A stretch of DNA of 64,000 nt, from NCBI GenBank assembly GCA_964454645.1, contig CAYVTM010000003.1, forward strand, positions 124,001 through 188,000, read 5' to 3'. The stretch is from CAYVTM01 sp964454645. GTDB taxonomy: Bacteria > Bacteroidota > Bacteroidia > Sphingobacteriales > Sphingobacteriaceae. The translations under genes and the position numbers were made by a program. This document shows positions 1 to 8,802 of this stretch, piece after piece (the stretch's first letter is position 1; every line of letters begins with the position of its first letter). Under the pieces are notes generated by a model. That model searched no databases, was not told the DNA's origin, and saw only the letters and a program-made list of their open reading frames with translations.

Positions 1-42
1 TGATTTTTGCTGTTAATTGTAATTATAAATCAGAATATCAAA

Positions 43-351
43 ATGAAATATACGAAACATGTGTTTGTTTGTACCAATCAACGTGCCGAAGGAGCAGTAA
101 AACCAAGCTGTGGAGAAGCACATGGAATGAGTCTGGTTACTGAGTTTAAAAAACTCATCAAAGAAAAAGGCTTACAGGTAGAAATGCGTGCACAAAAAAC
201 AGGATGCCTCGATGTATGTGAACAAGGCCCTGCCGTAGTGGTCTATCCCGAGAGCGTATTTTACGGTAATGTACAATTGAGCGATGTCAAAGAAATTGTT
301 GAAAGTCATTTGCTCGAAAACCGTATTGTAGAACGCCTGAGAATTTACTGA
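43..351 (+). CDS. Thioredoxin-like [2Fe-2S] ferredoxin
   Basis: A 102-residue soluble protein with the cysteine spacing of thioredoxin-fold [2Fe-2S] ferredoxins: Cys10 and Cys23 (C-x12-C), then a C-x3-C pair in TGCLDVC. The fold is shared with the NuoE subunit of complex I, and the protein should act as a cytoplasmic one-electron carrier. The redox partner cannot be told from the neighbours. The ATG at 43 is preferred over an upstream TTG-type start at 7, because it gives the family's usual N-terminus (MKYTKHVFVC) and follows an A-rich leader. The MerR gene starts about 100 bp downstream on the same strand. The upstream context lies outside the window. Confidence 0.8.
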   Translation: MKYTKHVFVCTNQRAEGAVKPSCGEAHGMSLVTEFKKLIKEKGLQVEMRAQKTGCLDVCEQGPAVVVYPESVFYGNVQLSDVKEIVESHLLENRIVERLRIY

Positions 352-455
352 TTTTTTATAGCTGTATTTTCGAACAAATTCGGGTTTAGGCTGTTTCACT
401 GATGGATTCATCTGTTTGTAAAATATAATTTAATCAAATTGAATAGAGAATTGGT

Positions 456-1352
456 ATGAGTATTTTTTCGATCGGCGATATTGAAGCGATTACCGGTATT
501 AAACCACATACCATACGGGTTTGGGAACAACGATACGACTTAGTGAAAGCCAAGCGTACCGAAACCAATATCCGGTATTACGATGATGATGATTTGCGGT
601 TGCTTTTGAATGTTTCTATACTTTCCGAACACGGGTACAGAATTTCCGAAATTGCCAAGATGTCGATGGAGACGGTAAACAAACTGGTGACTCGTTTACA
701 AGTCGATCCGGTGAATTATCCTTGTCAGGTACAAAGCCTGAGCCGTTACACACTCGAACTCAATAAAAAAGAATTTAAGAAAGTGTTGGCACAGTCCATC
801 CGTAAGATGGGCATGGAGCAAACGATGATACAAATTGTTTACCCGCTTCTCTACAAATTGGGGAATATGTGGCAAACAGGAGTCATCAATCCGGCCCAGG
901 AACATTTTGCTACGAATCTCATCAAGCAAAAGCTTATCACCTGTATCGACTCCCTGACAATCAAGCGGGAAGAGAATGCAAAGAAATTTTTGTTGTTTCT
1001 GCCTCCGGGGGAGTTTCATGAAATCGGACTTCTGTTCTCGCTTTATCTCTTAAAGTCAAAAGGTTTTCAAACTTTGTACCTGGGCCAGAACCTTACTTTC
1101 AGGTATATTCAGGAAGTTTTCCGTTATTATAATCCCGATTATTTGTTATCCGTGTTAACCAATCCGTTGACCGATGTGGCAGCAAAGGAGCTCATTAAAG
1201 AAAGTAATGCGCATTTAGGCGGCAGACCTTATCTTCTGGCAGGCCCTGCAATTGCAAAATTGCATATTGAGGAAGAGCCATCCATACACTTATTACGAAG
1301 TGTTGAAGATTTGGATTTGTTTATAGCCCGGGAAATGAGCCGGGAGGGTTGA
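456..1352 (+). CDS. MerR-family regulator with cobalamin-binding domain (CarH-like)
   Basis: A 298-residue DNA-binding protein. Residues 1-75 are a MerR winged helix (FSIGDIEAITGIKPHTIRVWEQRY). A helical bundle (about 95-170) and a Rossmann-like B12 domain (about 175-290) follow. It carries the W-x9-EH signature (W139, E149-H150), which in CarH/CarA proteins caps the adenosyl group of adenosylcobalamin. It also has E186-x-H188-x-x-G191, a variant of the D-x-H-x-x-G lower-ligand motif. In CarH the family acts as a light-sensitive repressor. That this one senses light or B12 is inference, and its targets are unknown. No carotenoid or photolyase gene is visible next to it. The following gene is sucA. 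Confidence 0.8.
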   Translation: MSIFSIGDIEAITGIKPHTIRVWEQRYDLVKAKRTETNIRYYDDDDLRLLLNVSILSEHGYRISEIAKMSMETVNKLVTRLQVDPVNYPCQVQSLSRYTLELNKKEFKKVLAQSIRKMGMEQTMIQIVYPLLYKLGNMWQTGVINPAQEHFATNLIKQKLITCIDSLTIKREENAKKFLLFLPPGEFHEIGLLFSLYLLKSKGFQTLYLGQNLTFRYIQEVFRYYNPDYLLSVLTNPLTDVAAKELIKESNAHLGGRPYLLAGPAIAKLHIEEEPSIHLLRSVEDLDLFIAREMSREG

Positions 1353-1403
1353 GAATCAATAGTTTTTGACTTTGCCCGCATGGCGGGGATATATTTAGAA
1401 AAA

Positions 1404-1436
1404 ACCTTTAAAAGGTCTGTAAATAATGTAATTTTG
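1404..1436 (+). promoter_or_regulatory. Putative sucA promoter with inverted repeat over the -33 region
   Basis: TAATTTTG at 1429-1436 matches the Bacteroidota -7 consensus TAnnTTTG exactly and lies 22 bp before the sucA ATG. The -33 region is occupied by ACCTTT-A-AAAGGT (1404-1416), a 6-bp inverted repeat that contains TTTA in place of TTTG. The repeat could be an operator. Which protein would bind is unknown; the adjacent MerR protein is a candidate by position only. Confidence 0.45.
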
Positions 1437-1458
1437 CGAAAGATTTTTCACATATAGA

Positions 1459-4284
1459 ATGGATAAGTTAAGCTACCTTAGTAATACATCAGCAGAATAT
1501 ATCGAATCGCTGTTTCAAGCATATAAAGAAGATCCTGAATCCGTAGATTTTGGTTGGCAAAAATTTTTCGAAGGATTTGAATTGGGAAGAAGTTCCGATG
1601 CCACAAAAGTTACTACCGAAACCCCTGAGCAGTTTCTGAAAGAAATAAATGTATTGAACCTGATCAATGGGTATCGTTCGAGAGGGCATTTGTTTACCAA
1701 AACCAACCCTGTTCGTGAACGACGTAAATATTATCCGGGAAAAGAAATAACCAATTTCGGATTAAGCGATGCCGACCTGGACATCGTTTTTAATGCAGGA
1801 GTAGAAGTAGGCCTGGGCCCTGCCAAATTACGTGATATTATCGGGCTTTTAGAGCAAACCTATTGCCAGTCGATAGGTACCGAATACAAATACATCCGGA
1901 ATCCGGATAAAATTAAATGGTTCGAAGAGCGTATGGAAAGTGTGCGTAATACTCCGAACTATACTATTGAAGAGAAAAAAAGAATTTTACATAAATTAAA
2001 TCAGGCAGTAGTTTTTGAAAATTTTTTAGGGACTAAATTCCTGGGACAGAAACGTTTCTCATTGGAAGGGGCTGAAAGCCTTATCCCGGCACTGGATGCA
2101 GTAATTGAAAAAGGTTCGGAATTAGGTTTGGAAGAGTTTGTTATCGGTATGGCGCATCGCGGACGTTTAAACGTGTTGGCGAATGTCATGAACAAAACTT
2201 ATAAAGAAATTTTCAAAGAGTTCGAAGGAAAATTCAACGAAGATGATCCTTCGGGTGGGGATGTGAAATATCACTTAGGATATTCTACGGATGTGAAAAC
2301 TGCGCACGGTAAAAATGTGCATTTAAGTTTATCTCCGAATCCGTCGCACCTGGAAGCGGTAGATCCGGTGGTAGAAGGAATGGTCCGTGCGAAGTTGGAA
2401 AAAAAGTACGCTAACGATTTAAAGAAAATTGCACCAATATTAATTCATGGAGATGCCTCTATTGCCGGCCAGGGTATTGTGTATGAAGTATTGCAGATGT
2501 CGAAACTGGATGGATACCGTACAGGTGGAACCATTCACCTGGTGATCAATAATCAGATCGGTTTCACGACCAATTTTAAAGATGCACGTTCCAGTACCTA
2601 TTGTACCGACATAGCGAAAACTACCTTATCTCCCGTATTTCATGTGAATGGGGATGATGTGGAAGCCCTTGTATTTGCTATACAAATGGCTGTTGAATAC
2701 AGACAGATGTTCCATAATGATGTATTTATTGATATACTCTGCTATCGACGTTACGGACATAACGAATCGGATGAACCGCGTTTTACACAACCTTTGTTGT
2801 ATAAGGCAATCGAAAAACACCCGAATCCACGCGAAATTTATTCTCAAAAATTACAAAGCTCGGGAAGTATTGATGGAAATCTGGCAAAAGAGATGGATAA
2901 AGAATTCCGTCGGATGTTGCAGGATCGGTTGAATGAAGCGAAGCAAGAAGCGAAATCGGAAGCCGAGACTTTGTTCCAGGGCTCATGGAAAAATTTCCGT
3001 TTTGCCAAACCCGAAGATTTTAACACAAGTCCGGAAACAGGCGTAAATGCAGAAATAGTTAAACAATTAGTAGAAAAAATTACAACATTGCCTTCCGATA
3101 AAAAGTTTATCAGGAAAATTTCCAAGCTTTTTGAGGATCGCAAAAATATGCTTCAAATAAATACTTTCGACTGGGCTATGGGAGAGTTAATGGCTTATGC
3201 AAGTTTGATGAATGAAGGATTTCCGGTCCGTTTAAGCGGACAGGACGTTGAGCGGGGAACCTTCTCGCATCGTCATGCAGTTGTTAAGCTAGAAGGCTCT
3301 GAAGAGGAATACATTCCTTTAACGACTGTAAATAATGAGCAGGCTCCTTTTCATATTTACAATTCACATCTTTCAGAATATGGTGTGCTTGGATTCGAAT
3401 ACGGATATGCACTGGCATCTCCAAACACCTTAACCATTTGGGAAGCACAGTTTGGGGATTTCTTTAATGGCGCTCAAATTATTGTCGATCAATTTTTAAC
3501 CAGCGCCGAATTCAAATGGAAACGTTCGAACGGATTGGTAATGCTGCTTCCGCATGGATACGAAGGACAAGGTCCCGAACATTCATCAGGACGTATGGAA
3601 CGTTTTCTGGAAGCTTGTGCCAATGAAAATATTATTGTTGCTAACTGTACAACACCTGCCAACTTCTTCCATATTTTACGTCGCCAGCTGAAATGGCCAT
3701 TCAGGAAACCCCTGGTAGTATTCACGCCTAAGAGCTTGTTGCGTCATCCGAAATGTGTATCTGCTTTGGAAGATTTTACAAATGAAAAATTCAAAGAAGT
3801 AATAGACGATCGTTTTGTACAGGCGAAAGATGTGAAACGAATCTTATTCTGTTCAGGAAAAATTTATTACGACTTACTCGATCGTCAGCAAAAAGAAAAG
3901 CATAGCGATATAGCGATTGTGCGTGTGGAGCAATTGTATCCATTACCGGTTGAGCAGATAAGTGCCATACGTGCAAAATATATCAATGCCGAAGAGCTGT
4001 TTTGGGTACAGGAAGAGCCTGCGAATATGGGGGCATGGCCGTACATCGTCCGACATTTCAGAAGAGACCCTATTGAAGTGATTGCACGTAAAGAGAGCAG
4101 CAGTACAGCAACCGGGTTTCATAAACAACATTTATCACAACAAGAGTATATTATTTCGAAAGCATTTGAAGCGGAGACCGGAACATCCTTTTCAGGTTCT
4201 GAAATGAAAGCAAAGCCCGGAATGAAAAAGGCTGTAGCCCCTGTATCGTTGTTGAAAACAAAGAATACTCTTAAGAAGAATTAA
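1459..4284 (+). CDS. sucA: 2-oxoglutarate dehydrogenase E1 component
   Basis: A 941-residue thiamine-diphosphate enzyme (E. coli SucA is about 933) that decarboxylates 2-oxoglutarate and succinylates the E2 lipoyl group in the TCA cycle. The N-terminus (DKLSYLSNTSAEYIESLFQ) is the E2-binding segment. Visible core motifs are MAHRGRLNVLANV, SLSPNPSHLEAVDPVV with His near 297, the ThDP/Mg region GDASIAGQG followed by NNQIGFTT, and a transketolase-like C-terminal half (EAQFGDFFNGAQ, LLPHGYEGQGPEHSS). E2 follows after 36 bp. The matching E3 lies about 11.5 kb further on, beyond the oxidase cluster. The gene is intact; the call is firm. Confidence 0.97.
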   Translation: MDKLSYLSNTSAEYIESLFQAYKEDPESVDFGWQKFFEGFELGRSSDATKVTTETPEQFLKEINVLNLINGYRSRGHLFTKTNPVRERRKYYPGKEITNFGLSDADLDIVFNAGVEVGLGPAKLRDIIGLLEQTYCQSIGTEYKYIRNPDKIKWFEERMESVRNTPNYTIEEKKRILHKLNQAVVFENFLGTKFLGQKRFSLEGAESLIPALDAVIEKGSELGLEEFVIGMAHRGRLNVLANVMNKTYKEIFKEFEGKFNEDDPSGGDVKYHLGYSTDVKTAHGKNVHLSLSPNPSHLEAVDPVVEGMVRAKLEKKYANDLKKIAPILIHGDASIAGQGIVYEVLQMSKLDGYRTGGTIHLVINNQIGFTTNFKDARSSTYCTDIAKTTLSPVFHVNGDDVEALVFAIQMAVEYRQMFHNDVFIDILCYRRYGHNESDEPRFTQPLLYKAIEKHPNPREIYSQKLQSSGSIDGNLAKEMDKEFRRMLQDRLNEAKQEAKSEAETLFQGSWKNFRFAKPEDFNTSPETGVNAEIVKQLVEKITTLPSDKKFIRKISKLFEDRKNMLQINTFDWAMGELMAYASLMNEGFPVRLSGQDVERGTFSHRHAVVKLEGSEEEYIPLTTVNNEQAPFHIYNSHLSEYGVLGFEYGYALASPNTLTIWEAQFGDFFNGAQIIVDQFLTSAEFKWKRSNGLVMLLPHGYEGQGPEHSSGRMERFLEACANENIIVANCTTPANFFHILRRQLKWPFRKPLVVFTPKSLLRHPKCVSALEDFTNEKFKEVIDDRFVQAKDVKRILFCSGKIYYDLLDRQQKEKHSDIAIVRVEQLYPLPVEQISAIRAKYINAEELFWVQEEPANMGAWPYIVRHFRRDPIEVIARKESSSTATGFHKQHLSQQEYIISKAFEAETGTSFSGSEMKAKPGMKKAVAPVSLLKTKNTLKKN

Positions 4285-4320
4285 TTTTTTACATTTACAT
4301 ATACATAAAAGAAATATATT

Positions 4321-5532
4321 ATGAGTTTGGAAGTTAAAATTCCGCCTGTTGGTGAGTCGATTTCAGAAGTAACCTTATCCCGTTGGATTAAAACTGATGG
4401 GGAATATGTTGAGATGGATGAAATTATTGCAGAGTTAGAATCCGACAAAGCAACCTTTGAACTTACCGCAGAGGCATCCGGAGTTTTAAAAACGAAAGCT
4501 GAGGAAGGAGATACATTAGAAATTGGTGCTGTCGTTTGTGAGATTGATACCGAAGCGAAAGGGAGTGTAAAAAAAGAAGCCGCTGTGACTGCATCGCAAC
4601 CGGCCGCATCAACACCAACTCAAAGTAAAGATACATCGTATGCAGGGGGGCATCCTTCTCCCGCGGCAGCAAAAATATTAGCGGAGAAAGGGGTAGATGC
4701 TGAATCGGTACAGGGTAGTGGGAAAGACGGACGTATTACAAAAGAAGATGCGATGGCAGCAAATGCAAAACCTGCTGTAAAAACAGAAAGCGCTAAAGCA
4801 CCTGCCGCTTCATCCGATAGCAATCCTAAAGCCAGGGAAGTACGTAAAGAAAAGATGTCTTCACTACGCAAAACGGTTGCGAAACGGTTGGTAAGCGTTA
4901 GAAATGAAACGGCCATGTTAACGACTTTCAACGAAGTCGATATGATGCCGGTTATGGAATTGCGTGCGAAGTATAAAGAGAAATTCAAAGAAAAATATGG
5001 CGTTGGATTAGGATTCATGTCCTTCTTCGCGAAAGCGGTATGTGGAGCCTTGAAAGAATATCCCGCAGTGAATGCACAGATACAGGGCGAAGAAATCCTG
5101 TATCATAATTTTGCCGATATTTCTATTGCGGTATCTGCTCCGAAAGGATTGGTGGTACCGGTAATTCGTAATGCAGAATCCATGAGTCTTGCCGAGATCG
5201 AAAAAGCAGTACTGGAGCTTGCCGGGAAAGCAAGGGAAAGTAAATTAACAATCGAAGAGATGACAGGCGGAACCTTTACCATTACCAATGGTGGAGTATT
5301 TGGCTCGATGATGTCCACTCCGATTATCAATGCTCCGCAATCGGCGATCTTAGGTATGCACAATATTGTTGAGCGCCCGGTAGCTGTTAACGGGCAAGTA
5401 GTGATTCGCCCGATGATGTATGTAGCCCTGTCGTATGATCATCGTATCATCGACGGAAGAGAGTCTGTAGGCTTTTTGGTACGTGTGAAACAATTCCTTG
5501 AAGATCCGCAACGCTTACTTTTAGGTGTTTAA
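4321..5532 (+). CDS. sucB: Dihydrolipoyllysine-residue succinyltransferase (2-oxoglutarate dehydrogenase E2)
   Basis: A 403-residue E2. The N-terminal lipoyl domain has the lipoylation site K43 in ELESDKATFEL. An Ala/Pro/Thr-rich linker follows, then a peripheral subunit-binding domain (SPAAAKILAEKGVDAESV, about 112-150) and the catalytic domain. The acyltransferase motif SYDHRIIDGRE places the catalytic His at 374 and Asp at 378. It transfers the succinyl group to CoA and forms the core of the complex. It is co-directional with sucA and probably co-transcribed. It has a single lipoyl domain, as expected for SucB rather than a pyruvate dehydrogenase E2. Confidence 0.96.
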   Translation: MSLEVKIPPVGESISEVTLSRWIKTDGEYVEMDEIIAELESDKATFELTAEASGVLKTKAEEGDTLEIGAVVCEIDTEAKGSVKKEAAVTASQPAASTPTQSKDTSYAGGHPSPAAAKILAEKGVDAESVQGSGKDGRITKEDAMAANAKPAVKTESAKAPAASSDSNPKAREVRKEKMSSLRKTVAKRLVSVRNETAMLTTFNEVDMMPVMELRAKYKEKFKEKYGVGLGFMSFFAKAVCGALKEYPAVNAQIQGEEILYHNFADISIAVSAPKGLVVPVIRNAESMSLAEIEKAVLELAGKARESKLTIEEMTGGTFTITNGGVFGSMMSTPIINAPQSAILGMHNIVERPVAVNGQVVIRPMMYVALSYDHRIIDGRESVGFLVRVKQFLEDPQRLLLGV

Positions 5533-5579
5533 TAATGCTTGACAGGAGCATGGGATTAGCTGTTTTGCCGAATATTTTT

Positions 5580-5600
5580 TATATTTGATAGCTTGAGGAG
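5580..5600 (+). promoter_or_regulatory. -7 element and Shine-Dalgarno upstream of the Crp/Fnr gene
   Basis: TATATTTG (5580-5587) matches TAnnTTTG exactly. No well-spaced -33 element is present; TTTG at 5564 is only 12 bp away, so activation may be needed. GAGGAG (5595-5600) stands 8 nt before the ATG, which is a purine-rich ribosome binding site unusual for this genome. Confidence 0.35.
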
Positions 5601-5608
5601 TACATAAA

Positions 5609-6325
5609 ATGATTGCAAAGAACGAAAACTTACATATCGATTGTGAACACTGTCAGGTCCGATTCAAATCTTTGTTTTGTCAATTGAACAAAGATGAACT
5701 GGAGACCGTCAACTCCAATAAATGGTGTACTACCTTAAGTAAAGGGCAGCAGCTTTTTAAAGAGGGAGCTTATCCTTTAGGCTTGTTTTGTGTGAATAAA
5801 GGCAAACTGAAATTACACCAGATGGGGGATGAAGGTCGCGAACAGATTGTACGCTTTGCCAAAGAAGCGGATGTGTTGGGATATCGTGCCTTACTTACCG
5901 GCGAGAAATACGCCTGTAGCGCAACCGCTTTAGATGATAGCTCTGTATGTTTTATCCCCAAAAATATTTTCTTTACCCTGATCGATTCGAATAAAACACT
6001 TTCTTTTCAGATTATTAAAATGCTTTCGGAAAATCTCCGGAATGCAGAACATACCATTACCAATCTTGCACAAAAAACTGTACGCGAACGTATGGCAGAA
6101 GCCTTACTCTTCCTGAAGGAGATGTACGGTGTAGAGGCCGATGGAGAAACACTGAATGTCAGCCTTTCCCGTGAGGAGTTTGCAACACTTGTAGGGACGG
6201 CCACCGAAACAACTATCCGTTTATTATCCGAATTCAAAAGCTCCAGCATGGTAGCTTTTACAGGTAAGAAAATACGCATTCTCAATCCGAAAGAATTAAT
6301 TCGAACGGCCAATATTCACGATTAA
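5609..6325 (+). CDS. Crp/Fnr-family transcriptional regulator
   Basis: A 238-residue regulator. It has an N-terminal cysteine cluster (C12-x2-C15-x8-C24, plus C40), a cyclic-nucleotide-binding-like beta-roll (about 30-135), a dimerisation helix (about 140-170) and a C-terminal winged helix with LSREEFATLVGTATETTIRLLSEF. The recognition helix ETTIR keeps the Glu and Arg of the Fnr ETISR helix. Further cysteines lie in the roll. The N-terminal cysteines recall the [4Fe-4S] ligands of Fnr, although the spacing is not identical. Its position just upstream of the cbb3 assembly and structural genes, with TGAT-N4-ATCA boxes there, makes an oxygen-responsive activator likely (inference). The ligand is unproven. 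Confidence 0.85.
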   Translation: MIAKNENLHIDCEHCQVRFKSLFCQLNKDELETVNSNKWCTTLSKGQQLFKEGAYPLGLFCVNKGKLKLHQMGDEGREQIVRFAKEADVLGYRALLTGEKYACSATALDDSSVCFIPKNIFFTLIDSNKTLSFQIIKMLSENLRNAEHTITNLAQKTVRERMAEALLFLKEMYGVEADGETLNVSLSREEFATLVGTATETTIRLLSEFKSSSMVAFTGKKIRILNPKELIRTANIHD

Positions 6326-6328
6326 AAC

Positions 6329-6371
6329 TGATATTTATCATGTGAAATGAATTCTTTCAGCTGTACTTTTG
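6329..6371 (+). promoter_or_regulatory. Fnr-like box and ccoI promoter
   Basis: TGAT-ATTT-ATCA (6329-6340) is a perfect Fnr-type half-site pair. Centred 33 bp downstream is TACTTTTG (6364-6371), an exact TAnnTTTG -7 element. The box therefore sits near -40, the class II activator position. The predicted transcription start is only a few bases before the ccoI ATG, giving a very short leader. The same arrangement recurs upstream of ccoS. Confidence 0.5.
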
Positions 6372-6381
6372 AAAAAAATGA

Positions 6382-8802
6382 ATGAGTATGGATGCCCTGA
6401 AAGTGAAAACAACCTGTTATCATTGCGGAGAAGATTGCGACAAAGATCATCCCATAGTTGCAGAAGAAAAATCTTTTTGTTGCGAAGGCTGTAGGCTTGT
6501 CTATGAACTGCTCAGCGAAAACCAGCTTTGTACCTATTATAATTTCGAAGCAAATCCGGGTAATACTCCTTTGCAAAGTGATCAATCCAATCGCTTTGCT
6601 TTCTTAAACGATGCCAATTTAAAAGCATCGCTTATCGATTTCAGTAACGGCAATCAAACACATATCACTTTTTTTATTCCGGGCATGCATTGCAGCTCCT
6701 GCATTTATTTATTGGAACATCTCGATCGCTTATGCCCCGGAGTAGTGCATGCACAGGTACATTTTCCCGAAAAAAAACTGAAAGTTATTTTCAATGAACC
6801 GGAAACCAGGCTGATAAAGATCGTTGAAATGATGGCTCGTATCGGTTATGAACCTTATTTCAGCTTAGACGATATCAGTAGAAAAAAACAGTTGAAAAGA
6901 AATAACTCCAGGATTTATAAAATTGGTATTGCTGGCTTTGCTTTCGGTAATGTGATGATGTTGAGCCTGCCCGAATATTTTGCGATGGGGGAATTCTTCG
7001 ATGAAAAAGGATTGGAATCCTGGTTCGGTTTCTTAAATATTCTTCTGGCGATTCCTGTGTTTTTTTATTCCGCTTCGGAATTTTTTATTTCCGGATATAA
7101 AAGTTTACGAAAAGGCTTTCTGAATATCGATCTTCCGATTGCATTGGCGATACTGATGACATTCGGCAGGAGTATCTATGAAATAGTTTCCGGAACCGGA
7201 GCCGGTTATATGGATTCGATGACAGGCATTGTTTTCTTTATGCTTGTCGGAAGGTTTTTTCAGGATAAAACCTACGATACGCTCAGCTTCGACCGCGATT
7301 ATAAATCCTATTTCCCTATCTCGGTAAGTGTTCGTAAATCGGGCATAGAGCAAACAGTCCCGCTTACCGAATTAAGAACAGGCGATCGCATGATCATTCG
7401 TAATAACGAAATTATCCCTGCCGATGCATTGCTTCTTAAAGGGGAGGCGAATATCGATTATAGTTTTGTAACCGGTGAATCGAATGAGATCAAAAAGGAA
7501 GCCGGGGAATTGATTTTTGCGGGTGGAAAACAAATAGGAACGATGATCGAACTGGAAGTGGTGAAAGAAGTGGCGCAAAGCTATCTTACCAGCTTATGGA
7601 ACCGTGATGCGTTTGAAGAAAAAGAGCAACGCGAACAATCTTTCATTCATTATGTAAGTAAATATTTTACGCTTATCCTCTTTATCATCTCTGCTACATC
7701 TTTTATTTATTGGGCTCCCATTGATATGAAGAGAGGTATTGATGCCATTACCACTATTTTAATCATTGCTTGTCCGTGCACGCTATTGCTTTCCTCAACC
7801 TTTACTTTTGGAAATGTGTTGCATTATTTCAGTAAGCAAAAAGTATATCTGAAAAATTCGGATGTCATAGAAATGATGACCAAGGTGGATACGATTGTTT
7901 TCGATAAAACAGGTACGCTGACCGAAGCGAATCAGTTCCGGCTTGAGTATGAAGGAGCGGCGTTAACGCAAGAAGAAAAGCGTTTTGTAAAAAGCCTGGC
8001 CACACAGTCTTCACATCCGCTCAGCCGTAGGATCAATCATTTTTTAGAAGAGGAAAAAATAATTAAAGCAGACAATTTTCGGGAAAATATAGGGGAAGGA
8101 TTAAAGGGTGTTTTTGAGGGGAATGAAGTATATCTGGGATCGTATAACTATGTTGGTTCGCCGCAGGAGCTTTCTCACTCGAACGAAACCAGCGTGTATG
8201 TGCGGATCAACGATCATACTAAAGGGCGTTTCATTTTTAAAAATGTGTATCGTCCGGGGCTTGAACAACTGGTGAAGCGTTTAAAACCGAAATACGGGCT
8301 GATGATTCTTTCGGGCGATAATGATTCCGAAAAAAATAATTTAGAGAAAATGCTGGGCAAAGCGGTAGCACTGTATTTTAATCAATCTCCCGACGATAAG
8401 CTGAAGCGGGTGGAAAGCCTGCAGCAGTCGGGGAAATATGTGATGATGATAGGGGATGGGCTGAATGATGCCGGTGCCCTGAAGCAGAGTGATGTGGGTA
8501 TGGTAATTGCCGATCGGGTGAATAATTTTTCTCCGGCATGCGATGTGATTATGGAATCTTCTTCTTTACATTATCTTGACAGGCTCATTCAATATTCCTT
8601 TGCAGGAAAACGAATCGTTAAAATCAGCTTCGGTTTTTCTTTGCTGTATAATGTAGCCGGATTAAGTTTTGCGGTACAGGGATTACTATCGCCGGTGATT
8701 GCGGCAATCTTAATGCCTTCCAGTTCGATAACGATTATTGCATTGACAAGCTTGTCAAATATGTTTGCAGCGCGTAAGCTTTTTAAGAAGCCTATGAATT
8801 AA
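6382..8802 (+). CDS. ccoI: Heavy-metal P1B-type ATPase, cbb3 oxidase copper pump CcoI
   Basis: An 806-residue copper-translocating ATPase. Cysteine-rich N-terminus: C12-x2-C15, C19 and C33-C34-x2-C37. A heavy-metal-associated domain follows with MHCSSC (C104-x2-C107). It has the usual membrane helices, the metal-site motif C464-P-C466-T, the phosphorylation site DKTGT (D508) and the hinge GDGLNDAGAL. In cbb3 assembly CcoI exports copper for the CuB centre of CcoN. Its location between an Fnr-type gene and ccoSNOQP supports CcoI over a general CopA detoxification pump. The start at 6382 (MSM) or an in-frame ATG at 6388 are both possible. The 3' end overlaps the convergent haemoglobin gene by 11 bp. 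Confidence 0.93.
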   Translation: MSMDALKVKTTCYHCGEDCDKDHPIVAEEKSFCCEGCRLVYELLSENQLCTYYNFEANPGNTPLQSDQSNRFAFLNDANLKASLIDFSNGNQTHITFFIPGMHCSSCIYLLEHLDRLCPGVVHAQVHFPEKKLKVIFNEPETRLIKIVEMMARIGYEPYFSLDDISRKKQLKRNNSRIYKIGIAGFAFGNVMMLSLPEYFAMGEFFDEKGLESWFGFLNILLAIPVFFYSASEFFISGYKSLRKGFLNIDLPIALAILMTFGRSIYEIVSGTGAGYMDSMTGIVFFMLVGRFFQDKTYDTLSFDRDYKSYFPISVSVRKSGIEQTVPLTELRTGDRMIIRNNEIIPADALLLKGEANIDYSFVTGESNEIKKEAGELIFAGGKQIGTMIELEVVKEVAQSYLTSLWNRDAFEEKEQREQSFIHYVSKYFTLILFIISATSFIYWAPIDMKRGIDAITTILIIACPCTLLLSSTFTFGNVLHYFSKQKVYLKNSDVIEMMTKVDTIVFDKTGTLTEANQFRLEYEGAALTQEEKRFVKSLATQSSHPLSRRINHFLEEEKIIKADNFRENIGEGLKGVFEGNEVYLGSYNYVGSPQELSHSNETSVYVRINDHTKGRFIFKNVYRPGLEQLVKRLKPKYGLMILSGDNDSEKNNLEKMLGKAVALYFNQSPDDKLKRVESLQQSGKYVMMIGDGLNDAGALKQSDVGMVIADRVNNFSPACDVIMESSSLHYLDRLIQYSFAGKRIVKISFGFSLLYNVAGLSFAVQGLLSPVIAAILMPSSSITIIALTSLSNMFAARKLFKKPMN

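Noticed and set aside
4620..5018. 132-codon minus-strand frame inside sucB
   Set aside because: A shadow of the conserved E2 coding sequence with no family resemblance of its own.
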